From positions 251,938 through 315,937 of the forward strand of contig JAVBLI010000005.1 of assembly GCA_031553595.1 (NCBI GenBank): a stretch of DNA of 64,000 nucleotides. Reading direction: 5' to 3'. The translations under genes and the position numbers were made by a program. The notes beneath the pieces were generated by a model. The model did not search any database. It saw only the letters and a program-made list of their open reading frames with translations, and was not told the DNA's origin. This DNA comes from RGIG3701 sp031553595. GTDB taxonomy: Bacteria; Planctomycetota; Planctomycetia; Pirellulales; Thermoguttaceae. Below are positions 17,795 to 26,230 of the stretch, piece by piece; within the stretch, counting starts at the first letter, position 1; each line of letters opens with the position of its first letter.

Positions 17795-18026
17795 ATACTC
17801 CCTTTTCCTCGTGGAAAAGAACTCAGAATGTGTGTCTCACGACGCCATCATCGTGGTTTCAGCCTTCAACCTTCCGTGGCCATGCCGTGCGAAAGCCATT
17901 CCCAGTGTCTTCCGCAAAACATGATAACGTCTGTCGCGCGCCGTCCCGCCGACTTTCTCCGCCCCGCGTGAAACCAAAATCCCACCCGGCTCGGAAATCC
18001 CCGGAAATCCCGCGCGAAAACAGCGA

Positions 18027-18425
18027 TTAAAACACATCCATGATGTAATGAAACCCCTTATGGTAGGGTTTGGGTTGCTGATAATAGTTGTAATTTTTCT
18101 TATCGTAAATCGGGATACGCATTTCCGGCGGATAACGATTATACATATCGTCGGCACTGCGGAAATACTCCTGAGGCCAGAAATTCTGCGGGTAATACAC
18201 ATAAGGATAATGGTAAAACCGGTTCATGTCCTGTGTGGCATTCGACTGTCCCCAGGACTGATTGAACGCCGGGCCGTCATGCGAGTCGGAATACAACGAA
18301 TTCGGCGGAATTTGCGGATACGACTTATTTTGCGTACGGCGGAAACGCTGCGCTTCCGCACTGCTGCACAGCAAGATCAGCGCCACCACGCAGAAAAAGA
18401 AAACGATCGATGCACGTTTTAACAT
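18027..18425 (-). CDS. small secreted Tyr/Pro-rich planctomycete protein
   Basis: The start at 18425 is chosen for its signal peptide (LKRASIVFFFCVVALILLCS, ending SAEAQ) and the GAGGTG site 4 bp upstream. The mature protein of about 107 residues is rich in Tyr, Pro and Asn: YPYVYYPQNFWPQEYFRSAD, RYPPEMRIPIYDKKNYNYY and a terminal YHKGFHYIMDVF. The family is conserved in planctomycetes and was labelled calmodulin-binding protein in early genomes, without good basis. The location is probably periplasmic or the cell surface. Confidence 0.75.
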   Translation of the reverse strand: MLKRASIVFFFCVVALILLCSSAEAQRFRRTQNKSYPQIPPNSLYSDSHDGPAFNQSWGQSNATQDMNRFYHYPYVYYPQNFWPQEYFRSADDMYNRYPPEMRIPIYDKKNYNYYQQPKPYHKGFHYIMDVF

Positions 18426-18585
18426 AAAACACCTCGAAATGAATGCTTTCCCGGAATCACTTCGCGAAAAGCAAGATGTACAAAAATTCTCGGGCAAAAA
18501 CCGAATGGAAATTCTGAAAAACCTCCCTAAAACGGGGCCATTTACTACATTCGGCAAAATCCGCGTAATTGTTGAGAGAATGTTC

Positions 18586-18614
18586 TTGAAAACATCGCAT
18601 ATTCCCTGTAAAAT
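18586..18614 (+). promoter_or_regulatory. sigma70-type promoter for the Cdd1-like gene
   Basis: TTGAAA (18586-18591), a 17 bp spacer and TAAAAT (18609-18614) lie 65 bp before the ATG at 18680. Confidence 0.65.
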
Positions 18615-18679
18615 AGTTATAAAGCCGAAATCCGGGAATGTTCGGCTTCTGTCTCGACAAGAAAATCTCGTAAGATATT

Positions 18680-18958
18680 ATGGCGTTTCAAAAAAACCGT
18701 GAAAATCACAGACGAAGTGTTTTCGAGCAATTACCGTGCGTGGATCGCCGTACCGCGGCGGATCTGGAAGAACTGGGGTTCCATTCGCTGGATGAATTAG
18801 CGCTGGCGGATCCGGAAACGATGTTCAGCGATTTTCAGCGTCTTCGCGGCGGCGGACTTTCACGAGACATCCTTGCTGTTTTCCGCTGCGCTGTATATTC
18901 CGCCGCGGAAGATTATCCGGAAGAAGAGAAATTACGCTGGTGGTACTGGAGAGATTAG
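18680..18958 (+). CDS. Cdd1-like helix-hairpin-helix protein
   Basis: This 92-residue protein matches the Cdd1 (pathogenicity locus) family. A degenerate helix-hairpin-helix is seen in FEQLPCVDRRTAADLEELGF, then LRGGGLSRDILAVFRCAVYS and the family-ending EEKLRWWYWRD. HhH proteins usually contact DNA, but the cellular role of Cdd1 proteins is not established. The gene has its own promoter and stands alone. Confidence 0.8.
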   Translation: MAFQKNRENHRRSVFEQLPCVDRRTAADLEELGFHSLDELALADPETMFSDFQRLRGGGLSRDILAVFRCAVYSAAEDYPEEEKLRWWYWRD

Positions 18959-19041
18959 AGAACCTGAGGATGCGAAAGAAGCCGTTATTTCCGCCAATCA
19001 AGAGGTTTACATCAACTTGGGAAAATATGGTGAAATTACTG

Positions 19042-19069
19042 TTGACACAGGCCGCAAAATAGATATAAT
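19042..19069 (+). promoter_or_regulatory. consensus sigma70 promoter for the HTH-receiver gene
   Basis: TTGACA (19042-19047) and TATAAT (19064-19069) are both perfect hexamers, with a 16 bp spacer. The predicted leader of about 100 nt precedes the ATG at 19177. The surrounding 18959-19176 is AT-rich and otherwise unremarkable. Confidence 0.85.
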
Positions 19070-19176
19070 CAAGGTAATTGGCAAGTTTGAGAACGCCGGC
19101 ATAATTGGCATTATTGTAAACTCTTGCCGATTGGGTGTGATACGTACATTGCGGGTTTAAGAAGGATGGATTCAAC

Positions 19177-19761
19177 ATGGCTGTAAAAACAGTTTTCACA
19201 ACGGGCGAAGCCGCGAAAATTTGCAAGGTGAGCCAGCAGACAATTATTCGGTGCTTTGACACGGGACAGCTGAAAGGATTTCGCGTTCCCGGAAGCCGTT
19301 TTCGGCGGATTCCCCGCGACCAGTTATTCCTCTTCATGCGAGAGAATGGAATTCCCACGGACGCGCTGGAGAGTGGTAAAAGAAAAATCCTCTTGGTCGA
19401 CGACGATAAAGACATTGTCAGCCTGATCGAGGATGTGCTGAATCGGGACGGCCGATTCGAGGTGCGTTCGGTCAATAACGGCTTCGACGCCGGCATGATG
19501 GTCAAGGAATACCATCCGGATCTGATCGTGCTGGACATCATGCTGCCCGATATTAACGGGAAGGAAGTTTGCCAGCGCGTACGGAGCAATAAATCCATGG
19601 ACGACGTGCGGATCATCTGCATTTCGGGGATGGTTGAGGAATACAAGATCAAGGATCTGCTGGACAGCGGCGCGAACGACTTTTTGCAGAAGCCGTTTGA
19701 CGTGATGAAATTGCTGGAAAAGATTTGCAGCCACCTGGATATGGAAACGCTTCAGCGGTAA
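19177..19761 (+). CDS. excisionase-type HTH fused to receiver domain
   Basis: This 194-residue regulator has a MerR/excisionase-like HTH at residues 6-60 (FTTGEAAKICKVSQQTIIRC, then FRVPGSRFRRIPRDQL). A CheY-like receiver spans 68-190: KILLVDDDKDIVSLIEDVL supplies the acidic pocket, LIVLDIMLPDING the phospho-acceptor Asp, and LQKPF the conserved Lys. The DNA-binding domain is N-terminal, the reverse of classical response regulators. AAGGA precedes the ATG. The small kinase at 19914 is a likely partner by position. Confidence 0.88.
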   Translation: MAVKTVFTTGEAAKICKVSQQTIIRCFDTGQLKGFRVPGSRFRRIPRDQLFLFMRENGIPTDALESGKRKILLVDDDKDIVSLIEDVLNRDGRFEVRSVNNGFDAGMMVKEYHPDLIVLDIMLPDINGKEVCQRVRSNKSMDDVRIICISGMVEEYKIKDLLDSGANDFLQKPFDVMKLLEKICSHLDMETLQR

Positions 19762-19870
19762 GCGTTTTTGAATCCCGAAACCCGAGTGTAATGCACGAAA
19801 TATGTATTTTATCCATGTTTCGCACACTACACTCTGTTTTTTTGCGCGAATTTATGGTTTATCTTTATTT

Positions 19871-19896
19871 TTCCTGTGCTCTTGGTGGTGAATAAT
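19871..19896. repeat. solitary arm of family H repeat
   Basis: TTCCTGTGCTCTTGGTGGTG followed by AATAA closely matches the right arm of the inverted repeat near 53805. No opposing arm is present. Confidence 0.55.
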
Positions 19897-19913
19897 ACGA
19901 AAGTGAAAATTTC

Positions 19914-20696
19914 ATGGCGTCGAAATACTCGTCTTTTAAGTTGCCGCGGAGTCGGAAAGAATTTGAGCAGCGTCTGGAAGCGGCGAAATTTGCGTCATTA
20001 GCGGAGTTTGCTGCCGGGGCAGGGCATGATTTGAATAACCCCCTGGCCGCAATTCTCGGCCGGGCGCAGATGCTGCTGGCTCAGGAAACAGATGCCGGGA
20101 AGCGTGCGGAGCTGGCGGCGATCTGTGCGAATGTGCACCGCGCGCAGGAGATGATTTTTGACTTACGGCTGGTCGCTCAGGCTCCAGCGCCGGAGTTTCG
20201 GAAGATTTTTCTCGCGGATCTGCTGGAGGACATTCCCCGGCGTTTCACGCATGCGTTTTCGCAGCAGGAAATCGTGTGGGAGGTGACGGTCTCGCTGCCG
20301 CCCGAGGTGTGGGAATGCTCGCCACGGGTGGAACTGGAGGCGGATCCGGTGCAGATGCAGGTGCTTTTCCGGGCGCTGGTGCAGAACAGCCTGCGGGCGA
20401 TTGGCCATGGCGGGGCGATTCGCGTGGCCGTGAGCGTTCCGCAGCCGCCGGAGATGCTGGAAATTCGCGTTTCGGACACGGGACACGGCGTGCCGGAAGA
20501 CATTCGCGGGATGATTTTTGACCCGTTCTTTTCGTCGTATCAGTCGGGCCGGGGGCTGGGTTTCGGGCTGACGAAAGCCCGGCAGATCGCCCGCATGCAC
20601 GGCGGGGACGTGATTTTTGAAGAAACCACGGCGGAAACCACGTTTCTGGTGACGCTTCCCATGAAGCTGCCACAAGAACAGCAGCCGGGAGCGTAG
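19914..20696 (+). CDS. small soluble histidine kinase
   Basis: This 260-residue kinase has no sensor or membrane segment. The dimerisation/phospho-acceptor helix contains AGAGHDLNNPLAAILGRAQM (His near residue 39). ATP-binding boxes follow: VQNSLRAIGHGGAI (N box), VSDTGHGVPEDIRGMIFDPFF (G1/F boxes) and GRGLGFGLTKARQIARMHGG (G2). It probably phosphorylates the receiver protein encoded just upstream. The last residues (EQQPGA) and the TAG stop are encoded by the left arm of a family A element, so the native C-terminus has been replaced. Confidence 0.88.
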   Translation: MASKYSSFKLPRSRKEFEQRLEAAKFASLAEFAAGAGHDLNNPLAAILGRAQMLLAQETDAGKRAELAAICANVHRAQEMIFDLRLVAQAPAPEFRKIFLADLLEDIPRRFTHAFSQQEIVWEVTVSLPPEVWECSPRVELEADPVQMQVLFRALVQNSLRAIGHGGAIRVAVSVPQPPEMLEIRVSDTGHGVPEDIRGMIFDPFFSSYQSGRGLGFGLTKARQIARMHGGDVIFEETTAETTFLVTLPMKLPQEQQPGA

Positions 20697-20795
20697 CGGA
20701 ACACAGTGACGCGCAGAGACCGGATAGAAATGGGGAAATATTCGGCCATTTCTATCCGGTCTCTGCGCTAACGCTCCATTCCCGGCTACTGTTTC
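20676..20795. repeat. family A hairpin element, copy A5 (overlaps coding 3' end)
   Basis: The left arm GAACAGCAGCCGGGAGCG overlaps the kinase 3' end by 21 bp. The right arm ends CCCGGCTACTGTTTCC, 10 bp before the ridA stop on the other strand. Convergent genes flank it. Confidence 0.9.
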
Positions 20796-20804
20796 CTACA
20801 GACG

Positions 20805-21176
20805 TTATGCTTCCGCGATGGCCTCGATCTCCACCAGCACGTCGCGCGGGAGTTCTTTGGCGGCGACACACGAGCGGGCGGGTTTTTCGGTGAAATACTT
20901 CGCGTAAACCGCGTTAAACGTCGCGAAATCGGACATGTGCTTGAGGTAACAGGTGGTTTTCACGACTTTTTCCAGCGAACTGCCGGCTGCCTCCAGCACC
21001 GCGCGCAGGTTTTCGATGACACGCTCGGTCTGACCTTCGACGCTCATGCCGTCCACCTCGCCGGTTTTGGGGTTCAGCGCGATCTGGCCGGAGGTGAAGA
21101 TCAGCCCGCCGGTTTTTATGGCCTGCGAATACGGGCCGATTGCGGCCGGGGCATGTTCCGTGAAGATTTTTTCCAT
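20805..21176 (-). CDS. ridA: RidA/YjgF-family enamine/imine deaminase
   Basis: This 123-residue RidA protein hydrolyses reactive enamines and imines formed by PLP enzymes such as threonine dehydratase. Key segments are PAAIGPYSQAIKTGGLIFTS, VKTTCYLKHMSDFATFNAVY, KPARSCVAAKELPRD with the catalytic Arg, and the terminal VEIEAIAEA with the conserved Glu. Its GAGGAG ribosome site lies in the end of the upstream HD-domain gene and the ATG lies 1 bp after that stop, so the two are translationally coupled. Confidence 0.95.
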   Translation of the reverse strand: MEKIFTEHAPAAIGPYSQAIKTGGLIFTSGQIALNPKTGEVDGMSVEGQTERVIENLRAVLEAAGSSLEKVVKTTCYLKHMSDFATFNAVYAKYFTEKPARSCVAAKELPRDVLVEIEAIAEA

Positions 21177-21177
21177 G

Positions 21178-24100
21178 TCACTTTTTCTCCTCTTTTTTCA
21201 TGTCGGGATACTTGATCCGCCCATGGTAGTTTGAAATCAGGCTTTTTACGATGCTGTCTTCCACAGTTCGCAGCTCGCGGAGCGTCAGGCCGCTGTCGTC
21301 GAACTGGCCTTCTTCCAGGCGTTCCTGCACGATTTTGCTCACCAGTCCCTCGATGCGCTTCGACGTGGGGTCGACGATCGTGCGGCAGGCGCTCTCGCAG
21401 CAGTCGGCCAGCATGACGATAACGGCCTCTTTCGTCTGCGGCTTCGGCCCCGGATAACTGAACGTGCTCTCGTCCACCGGCGAATGATCCGGCAAATTCC
21501 CGGTTTTCTTCATGGCCTCGGTGTAAAAATATTTTACCAGCGTCGTGCCGTGATGCTGCTCGATGATGTCGACGATCTGTTCGGGGAGTTTATATTGCCG
21601 CGCGATGTCGACACCGTTTTTGATGTGGGCGATGATGATCAGCGCGCTCATCGTGGGCTCCAGCTCGAGGTGATGATTTACACCCGTCAGCGACTGGTTT
21701 TCGGCGTAATAGTCGGGCTTATAAATTTTCCCGATATCATGATAATAGGAGGCGGCGCGAACCAGCAGGCCGTCGCAGTGAATGGCCTCCGCGGCCCGCT
21801 CGCCGATCGCCCCAACCGCCATGGAATGGCTGTATGTGCTGGGCGCGCGGTCGATCAACTCGCTTAACAGCGGATTCGACTGATCGCAGAGCTCCATCAT
21901 CCGGGCATCCGACAAAATACCCAGCCACCGCTCCAAAAACGGCAGAATTCCCTGAATGAGGAACCCGCCCAGCAGCAGTTGCAGGAAGTTCACGGTCGCG
22001 TAACTCGCCCCGGCCATGTAAAAATTATCCACCGGCTGCCCGGAAAGCATATCGTTGCTGTAACTGAGCAAAAACGCCGTGCACCCGGCCCCGAAACCGA
22101 TTTTGATGAACTGAAGACGTCCGCGAATCCGGTCCACGGGCAGCACCGCCACCAGCAGCACGCCGAAATACATCAGCAGCTCGGTCATGGAAACCGCCAG
22201 CCCGAATCCCACGAGAATCGCCAGCATCAGCCCGGCCACCAGCCCGATTTTCCGGTTATACTGGATGGTGATTAACTGGCTGTAAAGCACGATGGGCAGC
22301 AGCGTAAACCGCCAGGTGTCGGTGGAAAGCGCCAGGGCGGCGATGAGGGCCACGAGCGTCATGCCCATCAGCGAATATAGGCGGTGCCACACTGCGACAA
22401 CCCGCGGCTCGCTGAGCGTAATGAAACACACCATGGGGGTGATCATGGCCAGCAGGACGAAAAGAGCGGACAGCGAGCGATAAAAACGCTGCGCCGAGGT
22501 GCGGTACTCCAGCCATGCGGTGTTCTCCGCACGCAGCAGCGCCAGGTCAGCCACAGTGAGATTCACACTGGTCACCGCCGGGCGATCTTCCTCCGTTCCG
22601 ACGGCGATGATCCGCTGCGAACGCTCGTAATGGGTGTCGATGGGCAAAACACGCTCGCCCGCATCCTGGATGGCGCGCTTCGTGGCCGGGATGTTCATTT
22701 TGAGATTCGCCTTCCAGTTCCGGCAAATAAAATTGAAAATCCCCTGCCCGACATCCTTCCCCAACTCTTCCTGCAGAGCGTGCAGTAGGCGGGTGTTCGT
22801 TTCGATTACCAGATCCTGCATATCCACCTGTTTTCGCCATTTCGTGGTGAGGATGACGGCACTTTCCTGCGGGCGACCGTCGGTAGTGAGGAGTTCTCCT
22901 TCCGCGGGCAAGTATTTTTCCTGAACGGTACGCGGTGGCGCCGGAACCGGGGTTCCATTTTCGGGCGTGCTTTCGGCCACACGTGTTTCGGGGACGTATT
23001 CCACGATATCGATGTGCGTGGGAATACCGCGCACCAGCGGATCCCGGTCTTCATTCGCCGCCGCGGTGTGGAGCATGCCGCGATCCATGAACGGCGCCAG
23101 AATGGCGGCAAGTTTTACGCAGAACGCGTCCACCGGGTTTTCAGGGGGCGCGATTTCAGTCGGGACGTCTTTCGGGGGCACATGCTCCGCCGCCTCCACG
23201 AGAATTTCCTCGGCAGGTTTCCCGGATACCGCCTCTTCCGGAGTCTTCGCCGTTTTCTCCGCCGCCTGCGCGACGGGTTCCGGGATGGTCATTTCCGTCC
23301 GGACACTCTCCACGGAGGGGGCCGAGTCGGGTGCACCGGCATGTTCCGGCGTCTTATCCTGCGGCGATTTTTTGTCTTCCGCCGAAGTGTTTTCATCCAC
23401 CGCCTTTTCCGGCGCATGATTTCCCTCCGTGGAAACCGTCTCGGCTTCCGGCACCGCCTCTTTTTTCGGCGTCGGGGAAAGAATCGCCTCCACCAGATTC
23501 ACCGCCGCGGTGTCCGTTTCCGTTTTCTCCGCTGCCGTTTTATTTTCCTCCACGGGCGGTACCGCTTCATGCTCTGTCGGCACCGCGTTCTCCGCTGGAA
23601 CATGCACCGCGGCCGGTATGTTCTCCGGCGCAGGTACGTGTGTTTTCTCCGCCGCCGCGTGCTCTCCGGGCTGCGTATTTTCCTCCGGCGCCGCACGCTC
23701 CTCGGCTTCATTTTTCGGAGCCGCGTTCTCTGCTTCCGTTTTTTCCTCCACGGAACTTACACTCGAAGAAGGCGTTCCCGCTACGTCCGGGCGCTCATGC
23801 ACACCCCCCGTTTCGGTGACTGGCATGACGGTGCGGGGAGTTCCCGTGGCGTCCGCCTTCCCCGCATCTCTTCCGGGGGCGCCGGGGCTGTTTCCGGCAC
23901 CGCTTCCCGCAGCGGCTGGCGTGGGCAGCAGAGAAGCCGGGGCGTGGGAAGGAAGTGCCGCCGCCGGCGTTTTTTCCTTCTCCTTTTCTTTTTCCTTTTC
24001 CGGTGGCGCATGGCGCGACCGACCGGGGCGCAAAACATTCCAAAATTTTCCGGAATCGGTTTTCGCATTCGCGGCCGCTGGCAGCGCTGACTCCAGCGGC

Positions 24101-24525
24101 GCAAATTGCTGCTGAATTTCCTGCGGCAACTTATCAAACTCATCGACGTTTGCGCTGACAACTTTATTCAGTTCGTTGCGCAGCAGGTCCATATTTTCCT
24201 GCATTACGCCCGGGTCTTTATCAAAAATGTATAAAACCTTACTCTTTTCCAGCTCCCGCACACGCACGGTTTCTTCGTGGTTATACACCTTAAAGTTCAC
24301 GCGCGCGACGATATCCCGGTCCACCAGCGAGCCGGTATGATAAGGAAACGGCGGATCCCACACGCGGAGAATCACGGCCGTGACCATGAGAAACAGCACC
24401 AGCACGATCAGCCGCTGGATGACGTCCGCCCTCTGGAGACTGGCCACCGCACGCCCCCATCGCGTGGGCACGAACTCCATGGCTGCCAGATATTTCGCCC
24501 GGGTTTTTGAGGTTCCTGATGACAT
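21178..24525 (-). CDS. PgpH-like 7TM-HD phosphodiesterase with long low-complexity insert
   Basis: This is a 1115-residue inner-membrane protein of the 7TMR-HD family; homologues such as PgpH hydrolyse cyclic di-AMP. An N-terminal membrane helix (LIVLVLFLMVTAVILRVW, residues about 40-58) precedes an extracytoplasmic region. Next come several membrane helices (about 690-890) and a C-terminal HD domain with YSHSMAVGAIGERAAEAI and YYHDIGKIYKPDYYAENQ (HD pair near 929-930). Residues about 165-480 are an unusual Pro/Glu/Ala/Thr-rich stretch inserted in the extracytoplasmic domain, which explains the size against about 700-850 for relatives. It lies between phoH and ridA in one operon. Confidence 0.85.
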   Translation of the reverse strand: MSSGTSKTRAKYLAAMEFVPTRWGRAVASLQRADVIQRLIVLVLFLMVTAVILRVWDPPFPYHTGSLVDRDIVARVNFKVYNHEETVRVRELEKSKVLYIFDKDPGVMQENMDLLRNELNKVVSANVDEFDKLPQEIQQQFAPLESALPAAANAKTDSGKFWNVLRPGRSRHAPPEKEKEKEKEKTPAAALPSHAPASLLPTPAAAGSGAGNSPGAPGRDAGKADATGTPRTVMPVTETGGVHERPDVAGTPSSSVSSVEEKTEAENAAPKNEAEERAAPEENTQPGEHAAAEKTHVPAPENIPAAVHVPAENAVPTEHEAVPPVEENKTAAEKTETDTAAVNLVEAILSPTPKKEAVPEAETVSTEGNHAPEKAVDENTSAEDKKSPQDKTPEHAGAPDSAPSVESVRTEMTIPEPVAQAAEKTAKTPEEAVSGKPAEEILVEAAEHVPPKDVPTEIAPPENPVDAFCVKLAAILAPFMDRGMLHTAAANEDRDPLVRGIPTHIDIVEYVPETRVAESTPENGTPVPAPPRTVQEKYLPAEGELLTTDGRPQESAVILTTKWRKQVDMQDLVIETNTRLLHALQEELGKDVGQGIFNFICRNWKANLKMNIPATKRAIQDAGERVLPIDTHYERSQRIIAVGTEEDRPAVTSVNLTVADLALLRAENTAWLEYRTSAQRFYRSLSALFVLLAMITPMVCFITLSEPRVVAVWHRLYSLMGMTLVALIAALALSTDTWRFTLLPIVLYSQLITIQYNRKIGLVAGLMLAILVGFGLAVSMTELLMYFGVLLVAVLPVDRIRGRLQFIKIGFGAGCTAFLLSYSNDMLSGQPVDNFYMAGASYATVNFLQLLLGGFLIQGILPFLERWLGILSDARMMELCDQSNPLLSELIDRAPSTYSHSMAVGAIGERAAEAIHCDGLLVRAASYYHDIGKIYKPDYYAENQSLTGVNHHLELEPTMSALIIIAHIKNGVDIARQYKLPEQIVDIIEQHHGTTLVKYFYTEAMKKTGNLPDHSPVDESTFSYPGPKPQTKEAVIVMLADCCESACRTIVDPTSKRIEGLVSKIVQERLEEGQFDDSGLTLRELRTVEDSIVKSLISNYHGRIKYPDMKKEEKK

Positions 24526-24543
24526 GTTTTCCAGCCTTTTCCG

Positions 24544-25479
24544 TTATTCTTCGTATGCGCGGACGATTTTTTGCACCAGATCGTGCCGCACCACATCCGT
24601 ATCCGTCATCCGCACGACCGCGATATTCTGAATGTTTTCCAGGCGGTGAATGGCGTCCACCAGCCCGCTGGTCGCGTTCCGGGGAAGGTCGATCTGCGTG
24701 ATGTCCCCGGAAATGATCATCCGGGAATGATTCCCCAGCCGGGTGAGGAACATTTTCATCTGGGATGCCGTGGTGTTCTGGGCCTCATCCAAAATGATGA
24801 ACGCGTCATTCAGCGTCCGCCCGCGCATGTACGCCAGCGGGATCATCTCGATGATTTCATCCTCCGTCATCCGGCGGACCATCTGCGGATCCATCATATC
24901 CCGCAGCGCGTCAAAAAGCGGGCGTAAATACGGATCGATTTTCGCTTTCAGATCGCCGGGCAAAAATCCCAGGCTCTCCCCCGCCTCCACAGCCGGCCGG
25001 ACGAGCACGATTTTTTTGATCGTCCCGGCTTTCATCGCCGCCACCGCCGCCGCCACGGCCAGGTACGTTTTCCCCGTTCCCGCCGGGCCCACACAAAACA
25101 CGATTTCATTCTTGCGGATGGTCTGGACGTACGCCGCTTGACCGGCCGTCTTCGCGCGAAAACGCCGGCCGTTAAACGTCTCGAACGCCTCCGACTTCCC
25201 CACCGCCTGCCGTGGCGTGTCTTCCTGAATCTGCGAAATCATGCACTGCACATCTTCATCTGTCAGATCTCCACGTAACAACACCCGGTCTTGCATGATC
25301 CGGAAAAAATCCATGGCGTTCTGCACCGCGTCCGACTGTCCGTCAATGAAAATTACATGATCTCGCGCCCAGATCCGCACCCCCAGCATGTCACTCACCT
25401 GACGCTGATAGCGGTCATGAAATCCGAAAACGGATGTCAACGGAAGCGATTCTTGTAATTGAAATTCTTGTGATGCCAT
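24544..25479 (-). CDS. PhoH-like (YbeZ) ATPase
   Basis: This 311-residue PhoH-family ATPase has an N-terminal KH/PhoH-like region (GVRIWARDHVIFIDGQ), a Walker A CVGPAGTGKTYLAV near 128 and a Walker B AFIILDEAQNTTASQMKMFL near 225. The RMIISGDITQIDLPRN motif is diagnostic of YbeZ/PhoH. The family is tied to RNA metabolism and ribosome maturation, and is often followed by a 7TM-HD gene and ybeY. Here the 7TM-HD gene is 18 bp downstream, but no ybeY is visible. Confidence 0.92.
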   Translation of the reverse strand: MASQEFQLQESLPLTSVFGFHDRYQRQVSDMLGVRIWARDHVIFIDGQSDAVQNAMDFFRIMQDRVLLRGDLTDEDVQCMISQIQEDTPRQAVGKSEAFETFNGRRFRAKTAGQAAYVQTIRKNEIVFCVGPAGTGKTYLAVAAAVAAMKAGTIKKIVLVRPAVEAGESLGFLPGDLKAKIDPYLRPLFDALRDMMDPQMVRRMTEDEIIEMIPLAYMRGRTLNDAFIILDEAQNTTASQMKMFLTRLGNHSRMIISGDITQIDLPRNATSGLVDAIHRLENIQNIAVVRMTDTDVVRHDLVQKIVRAYEE

Positions 25480-25577
25480 TTTTTCCTATCTTTTTGTATG
25501 TTTTTTACGCAAAATGGATAAGTTGCGTAAAATACACATCCAGTTTTAAATCATCATCATACTATTATATTATACAC

Positions 25578-25928
25578 TCATTCCGAATTTTCGGAAGTAT
25601 CCAGCCGTACCTGCCCGGACACCCGGACGCCGGAAAGCTCAATGATCCAAAAATTCGGCTCGCGCCCCAGCAGCGTGTACGTCCCAGCATCCCACCGGGT
25701 TACCGCACCCCGCCCGCCGGAAACTTCCCCCTCATAATCCAGGTAAAGCCGACGGTGATCAAAAATCCGTTTCGCGCGCTGAATCGCACACAAATCTTCC
25801 GGCTCGGCATCCACACGCCAGGTCGCCAGTCGCTGCGTCCCGGGCTGCTCCAGCAGCAGATCCCAGTGAAGGCCCGCAGGGTGTGCGTGCGCCAAAATCG
25901 TAAAACGGAGCGTGTTCACGTCTTTCAT
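25578..25928 (-). CDS. stand-alone LigD 3'-phosphoesterase-like protein
   Basis: This 116-residue protein resembles the N-terminal phosphoesterase module of bacterial ligase D. ILAHAHPAGLHWDLLLEQPG corresponds to the HDARRLHYDLRLE active-site strand, IFDHRRLYLDYEGEVSGGRG to the second His/Tyr loop, and VTRWDAGTY to the end of the core. The Arg two residues after the Asp of HYD in the classical enzyme is Leu here (DLLLE), so catalysis may be altered or lost. The start at ATG 25928 is chosen because upstream residues do not belong to the fold. No ligase or Ku gene is adjacent. Confidence 0.7.
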   Translation of the reverse strand: MKDVNTLRFTILAHAHPAGLHWDLLLEQPGTQRLATWRVDAEPEDLCAIQRAKRIFDHRRLYLDYEGEVSGGRGAVTRWDAGTYTLLGREPNFWIIELSGVRVSGQVRLDTSENSE

Positions 25929-26138
25929 GAGAGGTGGTTTCGGGATAAAATGTGGTTTCGCAGACGAAACGAAAAGGTAACCATCTTTACGCAGTATAAC
26001 AAATTTCGGATTCTTGCAAAATCCCAGTTTTAGGGTAAAATAGTCGAATGGAGAGTGATATGATGAAATTTGCCGCAAATATTAAAGTTTTTATTGATAA
26101 GATTCACTACAAAGAGCCAGAAACGCCACTGGGAAACA

Positions 26139-26170
26139 TTCTCTCAGTGATCTCGGTGCGCTCTGTGGTG
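26139..26170. repeat. diverged solitary arm of family H repeat
   Basis: TCTCTCAGTGATCTCGGTGC then GCTCTGTGGTG matches, with few changes, the reverse complement of the left arm of the inverted repeat at 53742. Confidence 0.55.
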
Positions 26171-26230
26171 AAAAAATGCATTGGAATTCAAATTTTTTTA
26201 TGAAGTCTGCCTAAACACGGGGAATATTTT

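Noticed and set aside
18262..18702. A 146-codon plus-strand frame opposite the Tyr-rich secreted protein.
   Set aside because: It is a shadow of the minus-strand gene and runs through the promoter of the Cdd1-like gene.
26048..26203. A 51-codon plus-strand frame before the CYTH gene.
   Set aside because: Its second half is translation of a decayed family H repeat arm, with no sign of coding selection.
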